DNA of 64,000 nucleotides from Streptomyces sp. R21. GTDB lineage: Bacteria; Actinomycetota; Actinomycetes; Streptomycetales; Streptomycetaceae. The DNA lies in assembly GCF_041051975.1 (NCBI RefSeq), contig NZ_CP163435.1, forward strand, positions 8,958,501 to 9,022,500, given 5' to 3'. The translations under genes and the position numbers were made by a program. This document shows, one piece after another, positions 49,349 through 57,944 of the stretch; the first letter of the stretch is position 1, and every line of letters starts with the position of its first letter. A model generated the notes under the pieces. That model saw only the letters and a list, made by a program, of their open reading frames with translations, was not told the DNA's origin and did no database searches.

Positions 49349-49518
49349 CCCCGGCCGACGCCGGACGTTGGACACCCGGCCCCCGGATGAGGCAGTTTTA
49401 CCGGCCACCTAGAGGGTGGATCAGGCCACCGGCCGGGTAACCCCGCGGCTATCAGACGCACGGAACCCGCGGACCGTGCGGGAGCGGCCCGCGGGCGGAG
49501 CCCCTTGGGGGTGGCGCC

Positions 49519-51483
49519 ATGCGGAATTTCCCCCGCACCACCGCACGCGGTGAACGCCTCACCGACGCGACCGACGCCCAGCACACGGACGCGCGTCCCC
49601 TCGCGCCCTGGGCCGCGGAACCGGGCGGCTGGCTGGACCGGGTTCCGCGCGGCCGCGCGAGTGACGCCGCCGATCCCGGCGTACGTCCGGGCACGTCGTC
49701 CCCTACGCCCCACGCGCCCCCTGCGTACGCGGCGGATCGTTCCGCCTGGGGACGCGTGACAGGCCTACAGGGCCGACTCCTCCCCGGCGGCCCGCCGCGC
49801 GGCGGAGCGGAGGAGGGCGGGGCGTTCGGGCGCGACGGGCTGGAGGCGCGTGCCCCGGATGCGGCGTATGGCCGTAGCGCCTTGGATGGGCGCGCGGTGG
49901 ACGTGGGGAGTGGCCGCGCTGGCCTGGATGGGCGTGCTCCGGATTTGGCGTCCGGTCGCGAGGGCTTGGATGGGCGTGCTGCGGATGTGGCCCGTGGCCG
50001 CAATGGGGCGGACGTGGGTGGCTTGGACTTGCGTGCCCCGGATGCGGCGTCCGGTCGTAGCGCCCTGGATGGGTGCGCGGCGGACCTGGCGAGTGGCCGC
50101 ACTGGTCTGGATGGGCGCGCTGTGGACTCGGCGTACGGCTGCGACGGCCTGGACGTGCGCGCCCCGGACACGGCACACGTCCGCAACGGCCCGGATGCGC
50201 GCGCACCCGACACTCCCCGCGGTGGGCACCCGGCCCCCGGAAGCAGAACAGCAGGCCCGGGCAGGGGCTCCGGCACGGACGGTCCAGTCGTGCCGGCCGT
50301 CCCCGCTCCGGTCCCGCGTCGCCCGAGCGCGCGTACCCCCTCCGGCCGCGCCGTCGCACCGGACGCGCCGATGGCGCCGTACGAACTCCTCAGTGCCGCA
50401 GCCGAATTCCTGACTCTCCACCACACCGAGGAACGGCTCGGCGACCCGGCCCGGCGGATCGCCGCCGCGCACGCGGAGATCGCGGGCACCGGGACCTATC
50501 GCCACACCACCGAGGAACTCGTGTTCGGTGCGCGGGTCGCCTGGCGCAACGCCAACCGGTGCATCGGACGGCTGTACTGGCACTCCCTGCGCGTCCGCGA
50601 CCGCAGGGAGGTGCGGGAGGCCGAGGACGTCGCCGCGGCTTCGGCGGACCATCTGCGGGAAGCCACTCGCGACGGCCGGATCCGCGCGCTCATCACCGTC
50701 TTCGCCCCCGACACGCCGGGGCGGCCCGGCCCGCGGATCTGGAACGAGCAGTTGGTCCGGTACGCGGGCTATCCGCGCCCCGACGGCGGGGTGACCGGCG
50801 ATCCGCGCAACGCCGGCATCACCGCACTCGCCCGGCGGCTCGGCTGGCCCGGCGGCCCGGGAACGGCCTTCGACGTGCTGCCGCTGGTGATCCAGGGCGC
50901 CGACGACACGCCCCGCTGGTTCGCGCTGCCCGACGACGCGGTGCTCGAAGTGGACCTCGCCCACCCCGAGTACCCCTGGTGGCGGGCGCTCGGACTGCGC
51001 TGGCACGCCGTGCCCGCACTCGCCAACATGTGCCTGGAGATCGGTGGCATCTGCTACCCGGCCGCGCCCTTCAACGGCTGGTACATGGGCACCGAGATCG
51101 GGGCCCGCAACCTCGCCGACGCCGACCGCTACGACCTGCTGCCGCGCATCGCCCACCGTCTCGGCCTCGACACCCGCACGGACCGCTCGCTGTGGAAGGA
51201 CCGCACCCTCGTCGAGCTCAACCGCTCGGTGCTGCACTCCTTCGACCGGGCGGGCGTCACGATCGCCGACCATCACACGGAGTCCCGGCGCTTCCTCACT
51301 CACCTGGGCCGGGAGGAGGGCAAGGGCCGCCGGGTCGGCGCCGACTGGTCGTGGATCGTGCCGCCCATCTCCGGCTCGGCCACACCCGTCTTCCATCGCA
51401 TGTACGAGACGGTGGAGCGCACGCCCGCGTACGTCCACCATCCGGAGGCACACGCGCGCGCCAACGGCACCGAAATGGTCTAG
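49519..51483 (+). CDS. nos: Nitric oxide synthase oxygenase with long repeat-containing N-terminal extension
   Basis: The C-terminal 370 residues (from about 285) are a bacterial nitric oxide synthase, which oxidises L-arginine to citrulline and NO using heme and a pterin. The heme ligand is C348 in WRNANRCIGR. The arginine-binding glutamate is E526 in GWYMGTEIGARNL. WEDIGG-type sites are replaced by the usual bacterial ICYPAAPFNGWY stretch, and no reductase domain is fused, as expected. The open frame continues for 284 codons upstream and includes nine 14-residue repeats (residues 104-234). An internal ATG at 50371 would give a normal-length enzyme but lacks a clear ribosome site, so translation of the extension is likely but unproven. 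Confidence 0.88.
   Translation: MRNFPRTTARGERLTDATDAQHTDARPLAPWAAEPGGWLDRVPRGRASDAADPGVRPGTSSPTPHAPPAYAADRSAWGRVTGLQGRLLPGGPPRGGAEEGGAFGRDGLEARAPDAAYGRSALDGRAVDVGSGRAGLDGRAPDLASGREGLDGRAADVARGRNGADVGGLDLRAPDAASGRSALDGCAADLASGRTGLDGRAVDSAYGCDGLDVRAPDTAHVRNGPDARAPDTPRGGHPAPGSRTAGPGRGSGTDGPVVPAVPAPVPRRPSARTPSGRAVAPDAPMAPYELLSAAAEFLTLHHTEERLGDPARRIAAAHAEIAGTGTYRHTTEELVFGARVAWRNANRCIGRLYWHSLRVRDRREVREAEDVAAASADHLREATRDGRIRALITVFAPDTPGRPGPRIWNEQLVRYAGYPRPDGGVTGDPRNAGITALARRLGWPGGPGTAFDVLPLVIQGADDTPRWFALPDDAVLEVDLAHPEYPWWRALGLRWHAVPALANMCLEIGGICYPAAPFNGWYMGTEIGARNLADADRYDLLPRIAHRLGLDTRTDRSLWKDRTLVELNRSVLHSFDRAGVTIADHHTESRRFLTHLGREEGKGRRVGADWSWIVPPISGSATPVFHRMYETVERTPAYVHHPEAHARANGTEMV
49828..50220 (+). 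repeat. Nine 14-residue tandem repeats in the nos N-terminal extension
   Basis: Units of 42 bases encode the pattern GR-x-G-L-D-G-R-A-x-D-x-A-S, for example GRAGLDGRAPDLAS, GREGLDGRAADVAR and GRTGLDGRAVDSAY. The fifth unit has a five-residue insertion. Third-position GC looks lower here than in the flanking coding sequence (GAT, CGT, GCT and TTG are frequent), as expected for recent copy-number expansion. The charge pattern suggests a disordered or solenoid-like segment. Confidence 0.85.
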
Positions 51484-51543
51484 ACCGATGGCCTTCTGCT
51501 GCTACCGTCGCCCCGGACAGCGCAGCACCGAGAGGGGACGGAA

Positions 51544-52587
51544 GTGGCAGAGGGCAGACGGCAACCACGTGCGTTCATCGGCTCGTTCACGGCAGCGGGA
51601 GGCCCGGGCGTCCTCACCGCCGCCATGGACCCGTGCGACGGCGCGCTCACGGTGCTCAGCGCGACGGACGGCGTCCCCGACCCCTCGTACCTGGCCCTGT
51701 CGCCCACCAAGGACATGCTGTACGCGGTCAGCGAGACCGCCGAGGGCGCGGTGGCCGCGTACCGCGTCACGGGCGACAAGGCGGAACTGACCGGCCCACC
51801 GGTGCCGGTCGGCGGCAGCGGCCCCACCCACCTCAGCGTGCACGCCGGGCACGTGCTGACCGCGAACTACGGCTCCGGCAGCGTCACGGCCCTGCCCGTC
51901 CGCGTCGACGGCACCCTCACCCAGACCCCGTCCAGCGTGCTGCGGCACACCGGCTCGGGACCGCACACCCCGCGCCAGCACGGCCCGCACGCCCACCAGG
52001 TGCAGCCCGACCCGAGCGGACGATGGGCGGTGAGCGTCGACCTCGGCACCGACTCCGTACGGGTGTGCACGCTGGCCGGCGGCACGCTCGCGGTGCACCG
52101 CGAGATCGCGCTGCGCCCCGGCTCCGGGCCCCGCCACCTGGCATTCCACCCGCGCGGCGAGCACGCCTACGTGCTCAACGAACTCGCGCCGACCGTGACC
52201 GTCTGCCGCTGGGACGCCGCCGAGGGCACGCTGCGACCCGTCGGCGAGACACCGGTGCTGTCGGGAGTCCCGGACGGCGACGCTTACCCGTCGGGCATCG
52301 CCGTGTCGCCCGACGGCCGCTTCGTGTGGACGGCCACGCGCGGCCAGGACATGCTGTCCGTGCTCACGCCGGACGCGGTGGGCGAGGGGCTGCGGCTGGT
52401 CGCCATGGTGTCGTCCGGCGGCCACTGGCCGCGCGCGCTGGCCGTCGACCCCTCGGGGCGCTTCCTGTACGCCGCGAACGAGCGCTCCGGTGACGTGACC
52501 TGGTTCGTGGTCGACCCGGACACGGGCGTGCCGCGGCGGGGCGGCTCCGTGGAGGCTCCGGCGGCGTCCTGCGTGGTCTTCGGCTGA
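51544..52587 (+). CDS. Lactonase-family seven-bladed beta-propeller protein
   Basis: The 347-residue protein belongs to the 6-phosphogluconolactonase/YbhE family. It has propeller strands with PSYLALSPTKDMLYAVSE, PHAHQVQPDPSGRWAVSVDLGTD, GPRHLAFHPRGEHAYVLNE, YPSGIAVSPDGRFVWTATRG and WPRALAVDPSGRFLYAANE repeated along its length. It would hydrolyse a sugar lactone, possibly in the oxidative pentose phosphate route, or act as a muconate-type lactonase. The start is a GTG (51544) with GGGGACGGAA upstream. It is in the same direction as nos with a 60-base gap. Confidence 0.85.
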   Translation: MAEGRRQPRAFIGSFTAAGGPGVLTAAMDPCDGALTVLSATDGVPDPSYLALSPTKDMLYAVSETAEGAVAAYRVTGDKAELTGPPVPVGGSGPTHLSVHAGHVLTANYGSGSVTALPVRVDGTLTQTPSSVLRHTGSGPHTPRQHGPHAHQVQPDPSGRWAVSVDLGTDSVRVCTLAGGTLAVHREIALRPGSGPRHLAFHPRGEHAYVLNELAPTVTVCRWDAAEGTLRPVGETPVLSGVPDGDAYPSGIAVSPDGRFVWTATRGQDMLSVLTPDAVGEGLRLVAMVSSGGHWPRALAVDPSGRFLYAANERSGDVTWFVVDPDTGVPRRGGSVEAPAASCVVFG

Positions 52588-52611
52588 CCGCACGGCCCGT
52601 GTACAGCAGAA

Positions 52612-52642
52612 GGGCCCGCTCCTGCGAGAGGAGCGGGCCTTT
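52612..52642. terminator. Bidirectional rho-independent-type terminator
   Basis: GGCCCGCTCC and GGAGCGGGCC form a 10-bp stem (11 with a G-T pair) around a 7-base loop, followed by TTT. It lies between the convergent lactonase and CbiX-like genes, so it can serve both. Confidence 0.85.
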
Positions 52643-52663
52643 CGACGTGCGGTGGTCCTGGGC

Positions 52664-53587
52664 TCAGCGGACCGGAGTGCCCTGCGGCTGCGGAGGGGCG
52701 ATGCCCAGCGCCGTCGTGTACTTGGCCAGCGCCAGCTTGCCGATCGCCGGGTACGGACCGAGCGCCTCGGCGGCGGAGCAGCCCGCCTCCTTGGCGGCCG
52801 CGTCCAGCAGCCCCGCGTCGATCTCCGGGCCGATCAGGTACGGCGCGAGCGCCAGGTGCTGCGAGCCCGAGCCGCGCAGCTGCTCGGCGGTGGCCGCGAT
52901 CGAGCCCTCCTCGTCGAGCGCCGCCGCCATCACCGGCACGGCGAGGCGCGCGGCGAGCAGCATGCCGGTGATCCCGGCCGCCTGCACGGCCTCCTCGCCG
53001 CCCACGGAGGCGAGGATGATCCCGTCCGCGGCGGTGGCCACGGTGAACAGCCGGGCGCGGTCGGCGCGCGCCAGACCCGCCTCGGACAGGCGCACGTGCA
53101 GCCCCTCGGCGAGCAGCGGGTGCGGGCCGAGGACATCGGCGAGATCCGCGGCGACACGGCTGTCCATGACGGCCTGACGCAGGCGGCGCAGCAGCGCGTT
53201 GTCCGGTCCGGCGAGCAGCGGCACGACGACGGCCACGGGGCCCTCGGGCGCGGCGGCGTCGACACCGGCGGCGCGGGCCTGCTCGTAGCGCGCGACGCGC
53301 TCCTGGGCGGCGTGCGTGAGCACGGACTGCAGCGTGGGGAACTCGGCGTCGTCCCCGTCGAGGTACCCGATGCGGGCGTCGAGGCCGGGGAGCTCGGAGC
53401 GCGCGATGCTCACGACCTCCTCGGCGAGGCTGCGCGTGGCGGCGCTGGGCGTGCCCGGCACCGCGAGGAGAAGCGCGGGCGCGCCCTCGGGAGCCGCCAG
53501 GGGCTCGGGACGGCGGTGCCGCCCGGGCTGGCGAGGTCGCGGCATTCGTACTGGCAGGCCGGACGCGGGCCCAGTGGGGGAGCTCAT
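52664..53587 (-). CDS. CbiX-like (sirohydrochlorin chelatase family) protein lacking the usual N-terminal His
   Basis: The 307-residue protein has the duplicated CbiX/chelatase fold. LLLAVPGTPSAATRSLAEEV stands where active CbiX and SirB have an AHGS motif, so the metal-binding histidine appears to be missing. LLAGPDNALLRRLRQAVMDS and APYLIGPEIDAGLLDAAAKE follow as later family segments. It may be a chelatase that uses other residues, or a regulatory or scaffolding relative. Insertion of Co or Fe into sirohydrochlorin is the usual family reaction. It is not in a cobalamin or siroheme cluster here. Confidence 0.75.
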   Translation of the reverse strand: MSSPTGPASGLPVRMPRPRQPGRHRRPEPLAAPEGAPALLLAVPGTPSAATRSLAEEVVSIARSELPGLDARIGYLDGDDAEFPTLQSVLTHAAQERVARYEQARAAGVDAAAPEGPVAVVVPLLAGPDNALLRRLRQAVMDSRVAADLADVLGPHPLLAEGLHVRLSEAGLARADRARLFTVATAADGIILASVGGEEAVQAAGITGMLLAARLAVPVMAAALDEEGSIAATAEQLRGSGSQHLALAPYLIGPEIDAGLLDAAAKEAGCSAAEALGPYPAIGKLALAKYTTALGIAPPQPQGTPVR

Positions 53588-53820
53588 GGCGACGCATGTT
53601 ACTGGTTTCCTGGGTTCCCCTGTTCGGGGAGGGTGCAGGTGAGCGGTATCCGTCCGCTTTTGTCTGATGAGTTACGAACCGATCAGAAGTGAGCAGTACG
53701 GCATGGCTTAAGCGCCCCGGAGGGGGCGACGACCCGCGCATCCCGTTCAGGGTGCATCAGTCACCGGTTTCGGCCACTGCTTTCGGCCACTTCCAGCAGT
53801 CGTCGGTTCCGGTCGCCACG

Positions 53821-54831
53821 TCAGTTACCGGTCTCGGCCGCCACGAACAGCATCCGCTCGTCGCGCGGCAGTGCGAGCTCGCCGTTCGCCAGGTCGATAC
53901 CGATGTTCACGGCGCCGGTCAGCGGGTCGCCCGCCGCCGATACCTGCCGTGTATGCGGCAGTCGCGCTGCGAGCTCTTCCCGCAGGGGTACGAGGAGGGG
54001 GGCGCCCATCTTGAACAGGCCCCCGGCGAGGGCGACCTGAACCTCCTTCATCTCGGGGCAGACCGCGGCCGCGGAGTCGGCCATGTCCCGCGCGGCGGCG
54101 CGCAGGATCCCCGAGGCGACCGAGTCGCTCCCGGCGCACCCCGCCACCTCGGGCGCGAACGCGGCGAGCACCGCAGGCCGGTCGCTGCGCGGATACACCT
54201 TGCCCGGCAGGCCCGGCATCGGCCCGAACATCGCCTCGGCGCGCGCCAGCAGCTCTGTGGATCCGCCCGGGCGCCCGTCGAAGGCCCGGACGGCCGCCTC
54301 CAGCCCGGCCCGGCCGATCCATGCCCCGCCGCCGCAGTCGCCGAGCAGATGACCCCATCCGTCGGCCCTGTGCCACTGCTTCAGATCCGTGCCGACCGCG
54401 ATCATGCCCGTGCCCGCGGCGATCACGGCGCCCGGCCGCTGCCCGAGCGCCGCCGCGTACGCGGTGACCGCGTCGGCGATCAACGCCAGCCGCCGGGCGC
54501 CGAGTTCGCGCGCAAGTGCCGACGGCAGCCGCGCGCGCAGCTCGTCGCCGAGGGTGGCGAGCCCCGCGGCCCCGATCGCGACCGCGGCCAGCTCGCCGAC
54601 CTCGGCGTCGGCCATCAACTGCCTGGCCATCGGCAGCAGTTGCTCCAGCAGATGCCCGGCGTCGATGCCGCGCGGGCCGGTGCGCACCGGCTCCTTGGAG
54701 ATCAGGGGAACGGAAAGGGAGACCGCGCCGGTGGAGCCGCGGACGGCGAGTGCGACGCGCAGGCCCGAGCCTCCGGAGTCCACGGCCAGCACACCGGGCA
54801 CCGCGCCGGACGCCGCACCCGAGTGCCTCAC
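53821..54831 (-). CDS. BadF/BadG/BcrA/BcrD-type ATPase (N-acetylglucosamine-kinase-like)
   Basis: The 336-residue cytosolic protein has the ASKHA fold of BadF-type kinases, a group that includes N-acetylglucosamine kinases. GVLAVDSGGSGLRVALAV is the phosphate-1 loop, IADAVTAYAAALGQ and VIAAGTGMIAVGTD are phosphate-2, and GDCGGGAWIGRAGLEAAVRA is the domain hinge region. It would phosphorylate a sugar with ATP. Its GTG overlaps the ung stop (GTGA), so the two genes are translationally coupled, although their functions look unrelated. Confidence 0.82.
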   Translation of the reverse strand: MRHSGAASGAVPGVLAVDSGGSGLRVALAVRGSTGAVSLSVPLISKEPVRTGPRGIDAGHLLEQLLPMARQLMADAEVGELAAVAIGAAGLATLGDELRARLPSALARELGARRLALIADAVTAYAAALGQRPGAVIAAGTGMIAVGTDLKQWHRADGWGHLLGDCGGGAWIGRAGLEAAVRAFDGRPGGSTELLARAEAMFGPMPGLPGKVYPRSDRPAVLAAFAPEVAGCAGSDSVASGILRAAARDMADSAAAVCPEMKEVQVALAGGLFKMGAPLLVPLREELAARLPHTRQVSAAGDPLTGAVNIGIDLANGELALPRDERMLFVAAETGN

Positions 54832-55514
54832 GGCAGGCGCCAGTCCACCGGCTCCGCACCCTGCCCGGTCAACAGGTCGTTGGCGCGGCTGAAGGGGCGT
54901 GAGCCGAAGAAGCCGCGGTCCGCCGACATCGGGGAGGGGTGCGCGGACTCCACGGACGGCAGGTCGCCGAGCAGCGGGCGCAGATTGCGCGCGTCACGGC
55001 CCCACAGGATCGACACCAGCGGCCGCCCGCGGGCGGCCAGCGCCCGTATCGCCTGCTCGGTGACTTCCTCCCAGCCCTTGCCGCGGTGCGCCGCAGGGCT
55101 GCGCGGAGCCGTGGTGAGCGCCCTGTTGAGCAACAGCACGCCCTGCTGCGTCCACGGCGTGAGGTCGCCGTTGGACGGCTGGGGAAGCCCCAGGTCGGTG
55201 TTGAGCTCCCGGTAGATGTTGATCAGGCTGCCGGGCAGCGGCCGTACCTCCGGTGCGACGGAGAACGACAGCCCCACCGCATGCCCCGGCGTCGGATACG
55301 GGTCCTGCCCGACGATGAGGACGCGGACCTCGTCGAAGGGCTGCTGGAAGGCCCGTAGGACGTTCGCCCCGGCCGGGAGATAGGTGCGTCCCGCGGCGAT
55401 CTCCGCACGCAGGAAGTCGCCCATCTCGGCGATCCGTCCGGCGACGGGTTCGAGGGCCTTCGCCCAGCCCGGTTCGACGATTTCATGCAAGGGTCGTGGT
55501 GCCACGGGCGTCAC
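54828..55514 (-). CDS. ung: Uracil-DNA glycosylase
   Basis: The 228-residue family 1 enzyme removes uracil from DNA as the first step of base excision repair. The water-activating motif is GQDPYP (residues 69-74, catalytic D71) and the DNA-intercalation motif is SAHPSPMSA (H192). The protein is full length. It starts at a GTG (55514) and ends in an overlap with the BadF-type kinase gene. The region upstream to 55644 is noncoding and should hold the promoter. Confidence 0.96.
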   Translation of the reverse strand: MTPVAPRPLHEIVEPGWAKALEPVAGRIAEMGDFLRAEIAAGRTYLPAGANVLRAFQQPFDEVRVLIVGQDPYPTPGHAVGLSFSVAPEVRPLPGSLINIYRELNTDLGLPQPSNGDLTPWTQQGVLLLNRALTTAPRSPAAHRGKGWEEVTEQAIRALAARGRPLVSILWGRDARNLRPLLGDLPSVESAHPSPMSADRGFFGSRPFSRANDLLTGQGAEPVDWRLP

Positions 55515-55644
55515 CCTACTGCCGTACACACGGCGGAGATCAACCGGTGGTCGAAGAGCGACCGGGGATGACCGACGAGTTGACGAACAGGGTGCCTGCG
55601 GGACGCAGAGCGTGACTTCATGGCCGATCGGTCCCCCCGTCGCC

Positions 55645-56730
55645 TCAGCCGACGACCGCGGCGCGCACGCAGAGCACGTCCGGCAGGTGCGCGGCCAACT
55701 GCTGCCAGCTGTCCCCGTCGTCGGCCGACGCGAACACCTCGCCGTTGCGGTTGCCGAAGTACACGCCCGCCGGGTCCGCGCCGTCCGTGCACATCGCGTC
55801 GCGCAGCACCGTGCCGTAGTGGTCCTCCTGGGGCAGTCCGGCCGAGAGCGGCTCCCAGCTCTTGCCCGCGTCCGCCGTGCGGTAGACGCGACAGCGGTGA
55901 TCGGCCGGAACGCGGTCCGCGTCGGCGTTGATCGGGAACACGTACGCGGTGTCGCCGCGGTGCGGGTGCGCGACCGCGGCGAAGCCGAACGTGGACGGCA
56001 GGCCCGCGCCGATGTCGGTCCAGTGCGCGCCCGCGTCGTCACTGCGGTACACACCCCAGTGGTTCTGCAGATACAGCCGGTCCGGTGTCGCCGCGTCCTG
56101 CGCGACCTTGTGCACGCACTGGCCGAACTCCGGGTTGGGATCGGGCAGGAACACCGCGGAGACACCGGAGTTGGACGGTTCCCAGCTCGCTCCGCCGTCA
56201 TGGGTGCGGAACACCCCGGCCGTCGACACGGCGACCGTCACCGCCTGCGGGTCCCGCTCGTCGGTGAGCACGGTGTGCAGGCCCTCGCCGCCACCGCCCG
56301 GCACCCACTGGGAACGGGTGGGGTGCTCCCACAGCGGGCGCACCAGCTCGAAGGACTCGCCGCGGTCCCGGGAGCGGTACAGCGCGGCCGGTTCCGTGCC
56401 CGCGTACACCACGTCCGGCTCGGCGGCCGCCGGGTGCAGCTGCCACACCCGCTCCAGCGAAGCCCCGGTGTCCTTGGGGAACTTGACGGCGGGCTGGGCC
56501 GGTTCGGTCCACGTGCGGCCCAGGTCGTCGGAGTGGAAGACGGACGGACCCCAGTGCGCACTGTCCCCGCCGGCCAGCAGTCGCGGCGTCCCACCACGGG
56601 TGTCGATGGCGACCGAGTACACGGCCTGCGCGTTGAAGTACGGACTGTCGTCGAACTCCCAGGCGCCGCCGCGCCGCCGCCCGATGAACAGCCCCTTGCG
56701 TGTGCCTACGGTGAGCAGAACGTCGGTCAT
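55645..56730 (-). CDS. BNR/sialidase-like repeat protein (exo-alpha-sialidase fold)
   Basis: The 361-residue protein is made of beta-propeller strands carrying Asp-box (BNR) motifs: SDDLGRTW, SRDRGESF, THDGGASW, SDDAGAHW, TADAGKSW and ASADDGDSWQ. It has no signal peptide and no sialidase Arg triad I can point to, so it is probably not a true sialidase. Proteins of this type are annotated as WD40/YVTN or VPS10-like. The ATG at 56730 with GAGGTGG upstream is preferred over a GTG nine bases earlier. Function is unknown. Confidence 0.75.
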   Translation of the reverse strand: MTDVLLTVGTRKGLFIGRRRGGAWEFDDSPYFNAQAVYSVAIDTRGGTPRLLAGGDSAHWGPSVFHSDDLGRTWTEPAQPAVKFPKDTGASLERVWQLHPAAAEPDVVYAGTEPAALYRSRDRGESFELVRPLWEHPTRSQWVPGGGGEGLHTVLTDERDPQAVTVAVSTAGVFRTHDGGASWEPSNSGVSAVFLPDPNPEFGQCVHKVAQDAATPDRLYLQNHWGVYRSDDAGAHWTDIGAGLPSTFGFAAVAHPHRGDTAYVFPINADADRVPADHRCRVYRTADAGKSWEPLSAGLPQEDHYGTVLRDAMCTDGADPAGVYFGNRNGEVFASADDGDSWQQLAAHLPDVLCVRAAVVG

Positions 56731-57001
56731 GCCGACCACCTCATCGACGTCGTTGTCTCAGATACGGGCCAGTCTGCACCTCGGCACTGACAGCCACCTC
56801 TGGACACGACATCGCAGCAGGTCGGAGCGGGTGCGTCGGGGCGCGGACGGAATCGCGCGCGGCCTGCGGCAAGCACGACCGGGAGGCGGTGGGACCGGTG
56901 CGACGGACGTGTCGCCGGTCACGGCGTGAGCATCGCGCGGACCGCTCGCGTATGGAAGGGCGATGTGGCATGTCCGTGCGGTCGTGAGGAGGACGCCATC
57001 G

Positions 57002-57589
57002 ATGGCGGCATTCCGTGGTCCGAAGGTGTGGCTGTGGCGATGGCGGAGCAATCCGCTGCGGCGTGCCAGTGACGCCCTGGAGGCGTGGATCGTGCTCGCC
57101 GCGTGGACCCTCACCGTGCTCGGCGGGGTGTGCGGCGGGCTGGCGGCGACGCAGAACGTGGAGCACGGCCTCGCCCGGGAGCGGGCCGAGTGGCACACCG
57201 TCCCGGCCCGCCTCACGGAGAACGCGCCGACCACCTCCGCCCCGGGCGCTCCCGGATCCGGCGGCGACATGGTGTGGGCGAAGGCGCGCTGGAATGCCGC
57301 GGACGGTTCGGCGCGCAGCGGCCAGGCAAGGGTCTTCGCCGGCAGTTCCACGGGCACCACGGTCATGGTGTGGACGGACCGCGACGGCCGGCTGGTCACC
57401 AAGCCCGCCACCCCTTCCCAGGCACGGCTGCGGGCCTCGCTGGTGGGAGTCCTGGTCGGGGTGAGCGTCGCGGGCATCCCCTTCGTCGGCGGGCGGCTGG
57501 CCCGCAGCCGGCTGGAACGGCGGCGCATGGACCAGTGGGACGAGGCGTGGGAGCGCATCGACCCGCTGTGGGGGCGCAAAACCAGCTGA
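57002..57589 (+). CDS. Two-helix membrane protein of the Rv1733c-like family
   Basis: The 195-residue protein has one membrane helix near the N-terminus (ALEAWIVLAAWTLTVLGGVC) and one near the C-terminus (ASLVGVLVGVSVAGIPFVGG). A roughly 100-residue extracytoplasmic loop lies between them (VEHGLARERAEWHTVPARL, VWTDRDGRLVTKPATPSQ). This matches the actinobacterial family of Mycobacterium tuberculosis Rv1733c, whose function is unknown. GAGGAGG lies nine bases before the chosen ATG; an upstream ATG at 56963 has no such site. Streptomyces carry many paralogues. Confidence 0.8.
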   Translation: MAAFRGPKVWLWRWRSNPLRRASDALEAWIVLAAWTLTVLGGVCGGLAATQNVEHGLARERAEWHTVPARLTENAPTTSAPGAPGSGGDMVWAKARWNAADGSARSGQARVFAGSSTGTTVMVWTDRDGRLVTKPATPSQARLRASLVGVLVGVSVAGIPFVGGRLARSRLERRRMDQWDEAWERIDPLWGRKTS

Positions 57590-57944
57590 CGGAGGAGCGG
57601 AGGGCGAGAACCACCGCGTCGGCGCAGGGCCGAGCGGGCCCACATCGGGCCGATCGGCCCCCTGCGCGGGCCCGGCCCGGCGCGCGACGCTGACAACGCA
57701 GAAGCTCCAGCGGCGGCTTCGCCCCGGCCGACCACGCACCCGGCCGGAGGGAACCGCCGCGGAGCGAGGAGCGTGCCATCGGGTCCGGGTACCCGGGACG
57801 AAGGCGGGTACCCGGCCCGCTCCGTGCGGTACATCCGAGCGCCGGCCCGCGCCGTACCGCACCTCGTCTGCGCGTCCGCGGCACCGGACGCGCAGACGAG
57901 CCCCCTCGACGGACCGTGGGGGACCGGCAACCGTTTTCAGGCCG
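57590..57944. other. Noncoding gap between convergent genes, rich in dyads
   Basis: This 355-base gap lies between the Rv1733c-like and HEAT-repeat genes. It contains two CGGGTACCCGG palindromes (57785-57796 and 57805-57815, centres 19 bases apart) and a 15-bp perfect hairpin listed as a terminator. I see no supported gene in it. Confidence 0.6.
57863..57900. terminator. 15-bp perfect hairpin downstream of the HEAT-repeat gene
   Basis: CTCGTCTGCGCGTCC (57863-57877) and GGACGCGCAGACGAG (57886-57900) pair perfectly around an 8-base loop. It lies 45 bases past the stop of the minus-strand HEAT gene, a strong candidate terminator for it and possibly for the convergent gene. Confidence 0.75.

Noticed and set aside
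49850..50413. Separate Trp/Met-rich gene in the repeat region of nos
   Set aside because: The unit length is a multiple of three, so all frames show repeats. The frame joined to NOS is the one that continues into a real domain.
55515..56201. N-terminal extension of the uracil-DNA glycosylase frame
   Set aside because: It overlaps the same-strand BNR-repeat gene in another frame, and its Arg/Thr-rich product has no homology pattern.
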